A stretch of DNA of 64,000 bases from Candidatus Poribacteria bacterium (GTDB lineage: Bacteria > Poribacteria > WGA-4E > WGA-3G): the NCBI GenBank assembly GCA_958295815.1, contig OY282374.1, forward strand, positions 2,004,856 to 2,068,855. The letters run 5' to 3'. Shown here in pieces: positions 26,220 through 34,938 of the stretch. The notes under the pieces are model-generated. The model searched no databases, was not told the origin of the DNA, and saw only the letters and a list, made by a program, of their open reading frames with translations. Positions within the stretch are counted from its first letter, which is position 1; each line of letters begins with the position of its first letter. The position numbers and the translations under genes are program-made.

Positions 26220-26642
26220 TCAACGATCCTGAGGCTCAGATTCGCTAAAGACTTCCATTCCAGCAGAACCATCTGAAATCCGTCGAATCTGCTTCTCAAA
26301 TCCGGGTGGTGAGAGCGTCCATGTAATCCAGAGCGGTTCATCGCCTGTGTTCACAAAACGGTGTTCGATGTTAGGTGGAATATAGATTACTGTGCCGGGT
26401 TTCAGATCGGCAACTTCGTCACCAACATACCCTTTACCTTGCCCACCGTAGACAAAAATAATTTCTTCTTCTTTACTGTGAAAGTGAAGTGGAATTTCGC
26501 TGTTCGGATCTACCTCTTCAAGTCCCATCGCGAAATGCTCAGTCCCAACGGTATTTGGTTCAACGAGCGTATATAGGGTGCGTGGGGCTTCCCCTTCAAT
26601 CCGGATAACCTCAGCATCTTCTTTGTGGTAGATATGTTTCAT
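26220..26642 (-). CDS. Cupin domain protein
   Basis: A 140-residue single-domain cupin with motif 1 LHFHSKEEEIIFVYGGQG (two His, Glu as metal ligands) and motif 2 PPNIEHRFVNTGDEPLWI (third His). Start ATG 26642 has TTGGAGGAAAAG; the in-frame start further upstream at 26675 has none. It probably binds one metal ion in the cytoplasm. Substrate unknown. It ends a block of minus-strand sugar-metabolism-like genes, 57 bases after the HAD gene. Confidence 0.85.
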   Translation of the reverse strand: MKHIYHKEDAEVIRIEGEAPRTLYTLVEPNTVGTEHFAMGLEEVDPNSEIPLHFHSKEEEIIFVYGGQGKGYVGDEVADLKPGTVIYIPPNIEHRFVNTGDEPLWITWTLSPPGFEKQIRRISDGSAGMEVFSESEPQDR

Positions 26643-26699
26643 CTTTTCCTCCAAGATTAAGAGTTTTACACTCAAATCCGAAATATTTTCTAATAACTC

Positions 26700-27503
26700 T
26701 CATGTCTCTTCCACATTGGTTAAGACTGACAATACGTTATGTAACTCGCTCAGACTCGAAATCTGGGCATCTGGTGTAATATGATCGGTTGAATCATTCC
26801 CAGAGCGGTGCAGCCAAATCCCTTTGAGTCCAGCGCGTTGTGCTCCTAAAATGTCACGGGTCAAACTATCGCCAACCATCACCGTTTCCGAGGATGAAGT
26901 AGCAAGTGCCTCAAGTGCCAATTCAAAGATTCGGGAATCTGGTTTTCCAATACCGACTTCTCCTGAGATCAGGATTGGGTCGAAATATGGTTTCAAGTGA
27001 GCCCCTTGAATTTTTTCACGTTGTAGATCTAGTGCTCCATTTGTGACGAGGGCTAATTGGTAGATTTTTCCAAGACTCTTCAGATTGTCTTCAACATCGG
27101 GAAACACAATATGCCGGGAACGTCGCTCAGACAAAAAGATGCTGGACAACTGTTCAGCAAAGGATAAATCGTTTATGCCATGATCAACAAGGGCACGGAA
27201 CCATGTTTCACGTCTGTAGGTAGGTGCCCATTCACGAAGGCACTTTAGATGCGTATTGGTACCGAGAAAACGAGCCCACAAACCTTCCCATGAACTGATG
27301 CCGATAGCACGGCAGTAGGTGATGGTTGCAGATGCACGCCACAACTCGCGTGCGTGATAACGGACCGTTTGATGAAGTGCTTTCGGGTCAATGCCGTGCT
27401 TCTCATTTGCGTATTCGCAGGTCGCTAAAAAGGCTGCGTCCGCAGAGGCACCTTCTATTACAAGTGTATCATCGAGATCAAAGAGGATACTCATGATTGC
27501 CAT
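26700..27503 (-). CDS. HAD-superfamily hydrolase
   Basis: A 267-residue haloacid dehalogenase-like phosphatase. Motif I is LFDLDDTLV (nucleophile and general acid Asp). Motif II is ALVTNGALDL, the Lys is in SGEVGIGKPDSRIF and motif III/IV is VMVGDSLTRDILGAQRAG. An alpha-helical C1 cap lies between motifs I and II. Start ATG 27503 follows AGAAGGACAC; it is 14 bases after the stop of the propeller gene, so they are co-transcribed. It probably removes phosphate from a sugar or similar small molecule. A paralogue is at 37506-38228. Confidence 0.88.
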   Translation of the reverse strand: MAIMSILFDLDDTLVIEGASADAAFLATCEYANEKHGIDPKALHQTVRYHARELWRASATITYCRAIGISSWEGLWARFLGTNTHLKCLREWAPTYRRETWFRALVDHGINDLSFAEQLSSIFLSERRSRHIVFPDVEDNLKSLGKIYQLALVTNGALDLQREKIQGAHLKPYFDPILISGEVGIGKPDSRIFELALEALATSSSETVMVGDSLTRDILGAQRAGLKGIWLHRSGNDSTDHITPDAQISSLSELHNVLSVLTNVEET

Positions 27504-27517
27504 AGGTTGTGTCCTTC

Positions 27518-28909
27518 TTAAGTAAACCAATAGGCGTATAAACTCGCGTTCCTGATTTGAAACCGTAGCCGGACCTCTCTCCCTTTGAGTGTGTCTAACG
27601 AACCGTTGAACCTAACGGGTGCCTCTAATTGATCTCCAACGATCTGCTGAGAGGTATAATTTTCCAAGGGAGTGCCTATGTCATCGGTGACACTGACAAC
27701 AACGTACCCTTGACTTGCATCAACGTTGAGGCATAATTCTCCGCCATTGAGCGTCAGTGGTTTGGTTAGCATGTGTCCTTCTGCTTCGCCCGCATTGAGC
27801 GAAACGAATCCGTCACGTCGCAGAGTCGCTAAGCCGAGCATAGACTTGTGCTTGCGTTCGACTTGTTTGAACTTTCTGCCGGTGTGCGGACCATTCACAC
27901 CGCCGTAATAGAAATAGATTTGGTCGTTGTGTGTGATGAAATTCTGAGTGACACGCGTCATGCCATCTTCCCAACTTCCCCGTTCTCCGAGTGTAAGAAA
28001 TGTTTGACGATCCAATACGCGTTGCCAGTTGATACCATCACGACTCATTGCAAGAGATGTATCAATAGTGCCATCAACACCTTCGCGATAAACCCAAATC
28101 ATGCCGAGATAGATGCTATCGTAGATGTTGATGGGCATACCGTAAATCTGGGTTCCTTCTTCATCGATTTCGTCGCACTCAAAAACGCGTTCTGGTTCGC
28201 TAAAGTGGATGGCGTCTGGACTCTCAGCACGAGCGGTTTTGCGTCCGCCTGCACCAAATCGTCCAAAAACAACGTACTTCTGTATTTTTGGATCCCACAC
28301 CAAGGATTGTGTTGTGTCGCTATCGAGCGGAATGACGGGATTGGATTCACAATTTGTCCAGTATACACCGTCTGGCGAAAAAGACATCCACATACCGTCT
28401 CCGTCCCCGCGTCCCCAGATTGTGCGTCCTTCGTACTCGACGAAGGTGTTGATACCGCCATGTTCCCAATAGAATCCTTTGTAGCGACGCGCTGGATCCG
28501 TTTCGTTTGCATCGTAGATAGCGGCGAAACCTTCGCAGTTAGTTCTGCCGATGTCAATTAGGTTATTGGCGGTACTTCCCTTGAAATCGACCTGATTGAG
28601 GATAGGCTTCTCCCAGTGCACACCATCGGTTGAGATGGCGTAGCCAAGCAGCGTTATATTGCCGAGTGCGTCCCGTTGGCGAATTTTCACCATTCCATCC
28701 ACGTAAGGTCCTGTGAGATACCACATTTTGAAAAGGGAGTCTTGTGGATCATAGAGTACTGTGCCGTAGAGCGAGGCAACGCTTTCCCATGGATTCTCGC
28801 CCCGCAGGACTGGATTATCGGGATGCCGTTGCGGTTGGTGCATTCGGCGATACAGCCCTTCAATTCGGGTGATGTGATGAAGGTCGAGGAAAAGATAGCG
28901 GTGTTCCAT
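27518..28909 (-). CDS. Glycosidase-like five-bladed beta-propeller protein
   Basis: A 463-residue protein with blades rich in W/Y and DGVHWEKP, SPDGVYW, DGINWQRV motifs, as in the GH32/43/62/68/130-like propeller fold. The C-terminus (LRRDGFVSLNAGEAEG to RLRFQIRNASLYAYWFT) is a beta-sandwich shared with the paralogue at 34939-36435. No signal peptide is seen. Start ATG 28909 has AAGGAGC; an upstream extension to 28948 has no support. I cannot fix the catalytic acids by eye, so it may be an enzyme on phosphorylated or short sugars or a non-catalytic relative. It lies before a HAD phosphatase. Confidence 0.75.
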   Translation of the reverse strand: MEHRYLFLDLHHITRIEGLYRRMHQPQRHPDNPVLRGENPWESVASLYGTVLYDPQDSLFKMWYLTGPYVDGMVKIRQRDALGNITLLGYAISTDGVHWEKPILNQVDFKGSTANNLIDIGRTNCEGFAAIYDANETDPARRYKGFYWEHGGINTFVEYEGRTIWGRGDGDGMWMSFSPDGVYWTNCESNPVIPLDSDTTQSLVWDPKIQKYVVFGRFGAGGRKTARAESPDAIHFSEPERVFECDEIDEEGTQIYGMPINIYDSIYLGMIWVYREGVDGTIDTSLAMSRDGINWQRVLDRQTFLTLGERGSWEDGMTRVTQNFITHNDQIYFYYGGVNGPHTGRKFKQVERKHKSMLGLATLRRDGFVSLNAGEAEGHMLTKPLTLNGGELCLNVDASQGYVVVSVTDDIGTPLENYTSQQIVGDQLEAPVRFNGSLDTLKGREVRLRFQIRNASLYAYWFT

Positions 28910-29076
28910 GCTGCGGCTCCTTAGGGATTCTGTGCCGTTTGTGCACACATATTATCACAAGTGTGGACGTGGAACAACGTTTTCATTATTGCTATGGGGT
29001 TTTAGGTTATAAGTTGTAGGAAGAATAGCGATCAGCCAACGGTCTTTCAGTTGTCAGTGTTGGATTGTCAGAACCA

Positions 29077-29106
29077 GGATTTTCAGGATTCAAGGATTTT
29101 CAGGAT
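29077..29106. repeat. Tandem GGATTTTCAGGAT repeat
   Basis: Two identical 13-base units (29077-29089 and 29094-29106) with a 17-base period. They lie just downstream of the kinase gene stop and look like a dispersed short intergenic repeat. A decayed reverse-strand relative (AATCCTCAAATCCTGATTC) is at 55446-55464. Confidence 0.5.
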
Positions 29107-29120
29107 GATGGAATCAGAGG

Positions 29121-30260
29121 TCATAGCATGCGTATCTCATCAAATAGAGCCAAGTGTTGACGGTAGCCTGTCGGAAGTGGTCGGATTTCTTGATAAGCCT
29201 GAAAGAAAATTGTCTGTTCATTTTCACTGAAATGGCGTGAAACAGTCAGAATATCTGAGAGATAATAACCAAACCCAAATTGGAGCACGTCAATTGGGCA
29301 AGGCTGTCCCTCCGAGATAATGATATTATGAGGTTCCAGATCCGAGTGAATCAGTCCAAAAACGTCTCGTCCTGTCCCCTGTTCTGCGACAAACTGTGAG
29401 AGGCGTGAAGGAAGTGAGGTGAGTTTGGAAAGTTCCTCCGCCGAATAGTCTAAGTGACCAGTTCCAAGTGCCTCTTCAACTTTCGGCGTAACCCAGTCTA
29501 TGTCGTACCGAGGTCGGGTAAACCAGTGCGGTAATTCTAAAGTTTGCGACACATAGTGCATGCGACCCACCATGATGCCAAGACTCCGAATCAGTTCTGG
29601 TGTCTTTTCTGCTGCGGAGAGTGATGTAAGCGTCTCACCGGGAATCCAATCGTATACAGTCGCATATCGCACAGGGAGATCGCTTGGAGAAAGGCATTGA
29701 ATCATTTCCCCATCACGTCCAGACACAGGGGACAGGGTCTTGATGCGTGCTTTGTTCCAAAGACCCTGTAACCAATAGATTTCAGATCGAATTTTGTGAA
29801 AAGAGGTGCCAGCCTGATGGAGTCTCAGAGTGAACCGAGCGTTATCGGAATCTAAGAAAAACAACATGTTCGCAATGTCGAATCCAGAACCACTAATTTG
29901 GAATGAAGCGTTATTCAATCCATAGGACATAATAGCGGCTTTTACATAGTGCCAATCAGTGCCCATGTTTTGTAAAGCTTTTCCGCTATATACTATCAAA
30001 ATGCCATTGTCGCAAGCGTGTCGTGTTGATTCGGATATGAATGTTCGTTGTTCATCGTTGAGCGAATTAAGGAGGGCAATGATACTGGGGTCAATCTGAG
30101 GGTGCGGGTCAGAAACTGCTTCAAGCCAATACTGTCTGCATCTATCATGACAATCAAATCGGTAGACAGGTAGGGACGGATCTCGGTACCAATCGGGAGA
30201 TTTTTCGATAGCGTATTCAACTTGGGTGCCACAAAATGGGCACGACATTTTTTCTGTCAT
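29121..30260 (-). CDS. Aminoglycoside-phosphotransferase-fold kinase with N-terminal zinc ribbon
   Basis: A 379-residue protein. Residues 1-45 hold four cysteines (C7, C10, C37, C41) spaced like a zinc ribbon. From about residue 90 on it has the APH/choline-kinase fold: N-lobe strand NARFTLRLHQAG, hinge TVYDWIPGETL, catalytic loop LIHSDLEPHNI (HxDxxxxN, residues 305-312) and Mg site PID at D324. It could phosphorylate a small molecule or be a protein/spectinomycin-like kinase; the target is unknown. The zinc ribbon fusion is unusual for this family. It lies between the propeller gene and an MFS transporter. Confidence 0.8.
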   Translation of the reverse strand: MTEKMSCPFCGTQVEYAIEKSPDWYRDPSLPVYRFDCHDRCRQYWLEAVSDPHPQIDPSIIALLNSLNDEQRTFISESTRHACDNGILIVYSGKALQNMGTDWHYVKAAIMSYGLNNASFQISGSGFDIANMLFFLDSDNARFTLRLHQAGTSFHKIRSEIYWLQGLWNKARIKTLSPVSGRDGEMIQCLSPSDLPVRYATVYDWIPGETLTSLSAAEKTPELIRSLGIMVGRMHYVSQTLELPHWFTRPRYDIDWVTPKVEEALGTGHLDYSAEELSKLTSLPSRLSQFVAEQGTGRDVFGLIHSDLEPHNIIISEGQPCPIDVLQFGFGYYLSDILTVSRHFSENEQTIFFQAYQEIRPLPTGYRQHLALFDEIRML

Positions 30261-30303
30261 GGGGTGTTTGTTCTATGCTAACTTAATAATGGAGTGTCGA
30301 TTC

Positions 30304-31578
30304 TCAGGGTTCTTGGTTAAATCTCGGTTCACTTAATCGGAAGGTCAACAGAAACCCAACTGAAACGAGAGCTGAACAGCTGATGAAAACGGGTTCAAAC
30401 GCTAATGTCTCGATGAGTGCTCCGATCAAGGGTGAAACGAACAATGGAATTGCTTGGAAAAGACTCATTACGCCGAGATATTGCGGGTGTTTCTCCTGTG
30501 GTGCAATTTCGAGTGTGTAGTTTGTGACAATGCGGGCAGACACTGGTGTGAATCCCATAAGAGCAAAGATGATCCAGTAGAAGTCTGCACCGGAAGGCAT
30601 TCGACTGATCCCTACCGCCAATACCGGCATAGTAGCACTGATTAATATCAGGAGACGCAAGACGAATCGGTTCCCTGATCGGTCGGCGATGTTACCCATA
30701 ATACCGGCACCGATAGCATTGGATGCATTTTGTGCGATTATCAACGCGACGAAACCCGAAGGAGCTAATCCCAATGTTCGCTGTCCGAAAACCGTATAGT
30801 GTGGAAAAAGTGGCCAGATCGAGTAAAATAGCAGAATAACGACCGCGAATCGCCGAAAATTTCTGTCGTATCTCAATAGGAGAAGTGCTTCACCGAGAAA
30901 TTTGAAAAAAGGTGCCGTTCCCTCTGGCTGAGATGGAAGTTCTTTAAACCAGAAACTGACTGAGGCAGCGATACCGAAGGAGAGAGCTGTCGCACCAAAG
31001 AGCACAGCATAACGCGGGGGACTCGCAGAAAGCCAACGCGGTAGCAGGTAAAAAGCGACGCCGATCGAAAGTGTACAACCGATGATGTTGGAATAGGCGA
31101 GTAACCTGCCCCGCTTTTCAGGGCTGATCAGTTTTCCCTGTATCGTTCCGTTAGCCAGATGATTGCAGCCAACGGCGAGCCAGTGCAGGGTACACAGCAC
31201 GAGAAAAACAGCGATAATAATATTCCCTGACCAACGTGTTGAGCTTAATATTGCGGACAATATAAACCACGGAATCGCAAAACCGAAACCAGTGAGAACA
31301 AAGAATCCTTGTTTTTTGGGCATCTGTGCGACGCGTTGCGCAACCAGAAACTGGGGTAAGCTCTGCCCGATTCGTAGAATGAGCGGTAACAATCCGCGGA
31401 TGGTTCCAGACGAGGTATAGACATCAATAAACGCAGGAATAACTACAGATTCGGATTTGAACATCCAACCGAGACGCATCACAATTTGGTTCAGTGCGAA
31501 TACAATTAAATTGCGTTTTTCGTGCGGATAAGGTTCTTTAGCAGTGACGTTCGTTTGATTAGAGTCACTTTTCTGCAT
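30304..31578 (-). CDS. MFS transporter
   Basis: A 424-residue protein with about 12 hydrophobic helices and a hydrophilic central loop (SFWFKELPSQPEGTAPFFK). RLLAYSNIIG lies in the first half and NIADRSGNRFVLR (motif A-like) in the second. Start ATG 31578. It is a major facilitator superfamily permease of the inner membrane. By context between sugar-related enzymes, a saccharide or its product is a plausible load; no direct evidence. Confidence 0.88.
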   Translation of the reverse strand: MQKSDSNQTNVTAKEPYPHEKRNLIVFALNQIVMRLGWMFKSESVVIPAFIDVYTSSGTIRGLLPLILRIGQSLPQFLVAQRVAQMPKKQGFFVLTGFGFAIPWFILSAILSSTRWSGNIIIAVFLVLCTLHWLAVGCNHLANGTIQGKLISPEKRGRLLAYSNIIGCTLSIGVAFYLLPRWLSASPPRYAVLFGATALSFGIAASVSFWFKELPSQPEGTAPFFKFLGEALLLLRYDRNFRRFAVVILLFYSIWPLFPHYTVFGQRTLGLAPSGFVALIIAQNASNAIGAGIMGNIADRSGNRFVLRLLILISATMPVLAVGISRMPSGADFYWIIFALMGFTPVSARIVTNYTLEIAPQEKHPQYLGVMSLFQAIPLFVSPLIGALIETLAFEPVFISCSALVSVGFLLTFRLSEPRFNQEP

Positions 31579-31642
31579 TGAAACCCCGTTTGACTGTTGT
31601 TAAGCGTGCAAATTTATGCATTTTCTTCTTAGCTTTCGGATA

Positions 31643-32446
31643 TTATACTTTACCATTTTGGAGCATTCGTGCGCCGTAATTTTCCATCGCCGTTTTCGCC
31701 TCTGAGGTTAAGGTCTCTTGTTCGGAGAGTGCTTTTGCCACTCGGTGGAATCGTTCAATATTTCTCAGCCCCATAATTGTGACGTTCACACTCTTATGAC
31801 TGAGCACATAGCGATAGAAATCCTCTGACGGCGGTGCATCTGAGGCTTCAAAGAGTCTATCATTACGCGATGCGTTCATGATGACCACACCCGTACCGTG
31901 TTCATCGGCTGCTCGGAAAACCGTCCGTTCTGGTATCGACATCGCACAATTATACCAGCAGAGAACGGTATCAAAAAGACCGGTATCGACCGCTTCCTGT
32001 ACCTGAAACCAATCATGCCCAGTCACACCGATGAATCGTATCAGTCCTTCCTCACGTGCTTTCTGTGCCATTTCCATTGCTCCGCTGGGAGCCAATGCTT
32101 GTTGTCGGGCTTCTGGTGTGTTCAGATAATGAAGTTGATAGACATCAATGTAATCAACACCAAGGAGCCGTAGCGATGTTTCAAGTTCTCTCCGAGCATC
32201 TTTCGCATCGCGTGCTTGGGTTTTCGTTGCAAGAACTAAGTCATCACGCTTTCCTTTTATAGCAGCACCAATAACTTTTTCGTCTTCACCGTCTCTATAG
32301 GTTCGAGCTGTATCGACATAGGTAACACCGCAATCAATTGCTTCACGATAGGTGTCAGCAGATTCACAGTATGCACCACCGGTACCGAGCCGGGTAACTG
32401 TCAAGCCTGTGCGACCTAAAACTGTTTTCGGAATTTCATAAGCCAT
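31643..32446 (-). CDS. Aldo/keto reductase
   Basis: A 267-residue NAD(P)H-dependent oxidoreductase of the AKR superfamily (TIM barrel). The tetrad is visible as D and Y in TYVDTARTYRDGEDEKVIG, K in LVLATKTQARD and H in DVYQLHYLN. Near the end it has the family's cofactor-binding region (LSHKSVNVTIMGLRNIERF). Start ATG 32446 has TGAGGTGAA; the longer in-frame start has none. It probably acts on a sugar or aldehyde. It sits downstream of the SDR and GH32 genes. Confidence 0.92.
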   Translation of the reverse strand: MAYEIPKTVLGRTGLTVTRLGTGGAYCESADTYREAIDCGVTYVDTARTYRDGEDEKVIGAAIKGKRDDLVLATKTQARDAKDARRELETSLRLLGVDYIDVYQLHYLNTPEARQQALAPSGAMEMAQKAREEGLIRFIGVTGHDWFQVQEAVDTGLFDTVLCWYNCAMSIPERTVFRAADEHGTGVVIMNASRNDRLFEASDAPPSEDFYRYVLSHKSVNVTIMGLRNIERFHRVAKALSEQETLTSEAKTAMENYGARMLQNGKV

Positions 32447-32509
32447 TATATTCACCTCAAAAAAGCGAATTAACATTTTGGTTTGCTGAGCAAAAAGTAT
32501 AGTCCATAT

Positions 32510-33379
32510 TTATTGTGGAATTCGGTAGCCTCCTCCAACATACAACAACTGTCCTGTGAGCCAACGCGCTTGCTCGGAGCAGAGAAAAATTGTTACATCG
32601 GCTATATCTTCGGGGTTGCCAACCCTTCCTAAAGGAGTAGATTTTGCAAGTGCTTCCTCGTCTTCAGGTAAAATGTAGCCCGTTTGAACCGGACCGGGTG
32701 CAATAACGTTCACTGTGATGCCGTATTTCCCCAGTTCGCATGCAGCAGAGCGACTGTAGGATTCAATTGCGTGTTTGCTCGCAGCGTAACTGATGTTCAA
32801 CGGATGGCAATGTGCGGCATCTGTGCTTGTATTTACAATGCGTCCCCAATTCAATCCATTCTTCAGGTATTGCTTCAGATATGCTTGCATCAATAGCGCG
32901 TAAGCTCGGGAGTTGATGACAAAGTGGGCATCAATGTTTGCAGCAGTTGATAAGAAAATACCACTCCCTTCTGTTGAAGTTTGTTCCGGGTCAAATGTCT
33001 CCAAGACGCAATGGGTGTGATTATTAATCAGAATGTCAACTGGTCCCAGTTCTTCCTCACATACTTCAAAGAGTTTTGATATGTTTGATTCATCAGCAAG
33101 GTCTGCCTCTAAAGTCGATATTGTCATACCGGCATCTTTAAACTGGTTGACAAGATGGGAAATAGGCTTTTGTTGCATCGCTTGGTAGAGGATATCTCCA
33201 CCTATTCCTGTTTTTTCAGCACGTTTTAATTCTGTTTCGCTGTATGGGCACGGTGGACGAAAAAATGAAGCGAATACCTTCACCCTGTGTTTTCCGAGTG
33301 CTAAAGCCGTTGCAGCACCGATGCCGTGGTTAGCACCTGTAATCAGTGCCACTTTTCCTTCTAACTTCGGGTCAATCAT
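32510..33379 (-). CDS. Short-chain dehydrogenase/reductase (SDR)
   Basis: A 289-residue Rossmann-fold oxidoreductase. The cofactor motif TGANHGIG lies near residue 19 (after MIDPKLEGKVALI). It also has the NNH element (ILINNHTH), YAASKHA catalytic Tyr/Lys, and the end GNPEDIADVTIFLCSEQARWLTGQ. Start ATG 33379 with AGAGGCTGCC. It starts 11 bases after the GH32 stop, so the genes are joined in one transcript. Substrate unknown, probably a sugar alcohol or keto-sugar by context. Confidence 0.9.
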   Translation of the reverse strand: MIDPKLEGKVALITGANHGIGAATALALGKHRVKVFASFFRPPCPYSETELKRAEKTGIGGDILYQAMQQKPISHLVNQFKDAGMTISTLEADLADESNISKLFEVCEEELGPVDILINNHTHCVLETFDPEQTSTEGSGIFLSTAANIDAHFVINSRAYALLMQAYLKQYLKNGLNWGRIVNTSTDAAHCHPLNISYAASKHAIESYSRSAACELGKYGITVNVIAPGPVQTGYILPEDEEALAKSTPLGRVGNPEDIADVTIFLCSEQARWLTGQLLYVGGGYRIPQ

Positions 33380-33390
33380 AAGGCAGCCTC

Positions 33391-34917
33391 TCAAAACGCT
33401 GGTGCCATTTCCCACGCCTGAACGGATCTGAAATGTGTCTCTCCACCACGGCTCAACAACCTAACACCGGTACTATCGGTTCGCGTCGGATGGACCCGCT
33501 GTGTAATACACTGTCTACCGTTCGCGAATACCTCAACCACAGACTTATCGACATAGATACGGAGTTGGAGTGTTTCGTTGTTTTCCAGTGTGAATGGTGC
33601 GCGTTCTTCATCAATAAACCGCTCGGATTCTGGAAATCTTTCATTAGTAGTTCCGCCACTCCGAAGGCGCGGATATTGGATGGCTTCGTTTAGGGTGGAG
33701 CGACTGATGTCGATTTTCAAAGTGCTTTCTGCTGGGACGTACATAATCTCTGTACATTCAGCTTGATCTGGTGAACAGAGCACCTGAACACCCATTTCAG
33801 TTGCATCGCCGGGATCGATTTCGATAGCCAATTCGAGGCAGTTCCCCTGAATCTCTTCTAAATTCAACTCGCTGTCGGTATCCAGAGTGATGTTTTTACG
33901 TTCTTTGGGGTTCATCCGTAGGCATTCCATCTCTGGCACGGGTTCAATCTGCAAACTACCGTTGCTGGCGAGGGAAAGGATTCGTGGCAGGGTCATAACC
34001 CCTGACCAACCGGAAGCGCGTTCTTCTTCTATCCCGCGAATTTCGCGAATCCAATCGAAAAAGATACGCCGTCCTTGTCCGTCTAACAGTGATCGCGGTC
34101 CACCGAGCAGTCCACCGTACCAACTCATTCTCTCATAATTTTCGACGTGAAATTTCTCGTTTTCAAATCTACCGAGATAATACTGCGTTCCGAGCCAATG
34201 GCTACAAAACAGCAACATGTGCTTGTCTCCCAAAGGATAAAAATCGGGAACGGCACAGTCTTCATCTTCATCTGTCCATTCACGTCGCGATTCATAGAAG
34301 GAGCGAACAAATTCCCACTCTGCAAGATTGGACGACTTAAAGAGAGCCGTTCCATCACCACTCTGTCCGGGTATCCTGTTCCCGATCAATGCGTAGTAGG
34401 TGTCGCCTTCCAACCACGCACACGGATCAAACACGATATATTCACCGTGCCCTTTCTCACCGGGTGCTGGCACGGGAATTACTGGATTGGCTGGATGCTT
34501 ATCCCACGTAATGAGTAAATCGTCATCACTAGTTGCGATACACGTCCCATCGGGGATTCCGTGATAGATGAACGTCGGAATGCCATCTCGATTCACGAGA
34601 GCACCACCGCTGAAGCATCCACCACGATCGGGTCCATCGAGATCGGGCACTAAAGCGATTGGATGATGTACCCAATGCACCAAATCAACACTCGACGCGT
34701 GTCCCCATTGCATCCATTTCCAATAGCCGCCTTCGGGATTGTGCTGATAGAAGATGTGGTATCGCCCCTTCCAAAAGATTGAGCCGTTGATGTCGTTCAT
34801 CCATCCGAATGGCGGGGTGAAGTGATAACGTGGTCGATACGGGTCGTCATCGTACATTGCATCGAGTACACGTCTACTGTGAATAAGGGCTTCTGTTTTT
34901 TCGATGGCTGTGTTCAT
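33391..34917 (-). CDS. GH32-family glycosidase (beta-fructosidase-like), atypical RDP motif
   Basis: A 508-residue protein with the five-bladed propeller of GH32. It opens PPFGWMNDINGSIFW, with D42 as the presumed nucleophile of the WMND motif. The expected FRDP block reads VFDPCAW (residues 162-168), so the arginine is replaced by Phe. The EC motif region reads EDCAVPDFYPLG (about 219-230) and cannot be aligned safely by eye. A C-terminal beta-sandwich ends QRVHPTRTDSTGVRLLSRGG. No signal peptide. Start ATG 34917 is 21 bases after the propeller gene. Invertase/fructan-type activity is the family expectation, but the altered motif leaves specificity open. Confidence 0.85.
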   Translation of the reverse strand: MNTAIEKTEALIHSRRVLDAMYDDDPYRPRYHFTPPFGWMNDINGSIFWKGRYHIFYQHNPEGGYWKWMQWGHASSVDLVHWVHHPIALVPDLDGPDRGGCFSGGALVNRDGIPTFIYHGIPDGTCIATSDDDLLITWDKHPANPVIPVPAPGEKGHGEYIVFDPCAWLEGDTYYALIGNRIPGQSGDGTALFKSSNLAEWEFVRSFYESRREWTDEDEDCAVPDFYPLGDKHMLLFCSHWLGTQYYLGRFENEKFHVENYERMSWYGGLLGGPRSLLDGQGRRIFFDWIREIRGIEEERASGWSGVMTLPRILSLASNGSLQIEPVPEMECLRMNPKERKNITLDTDSELNLEEIQGNCLELAIEIDPGDATEMGVQVLCSPDQAECTEIMYVPAESTLKIDISRSTLNEAIQYPRLRSGGTTNERFPESERFIDEERAPFTLENNETLQLRIYVDKSVVEVFANGRQCITQRVHPTRTDSTGVRLLSRGGETHFRSVQAWEMAPAF

Positions 34918-34938
34918 AGTTTTCTTGTTCCTTGCAAA

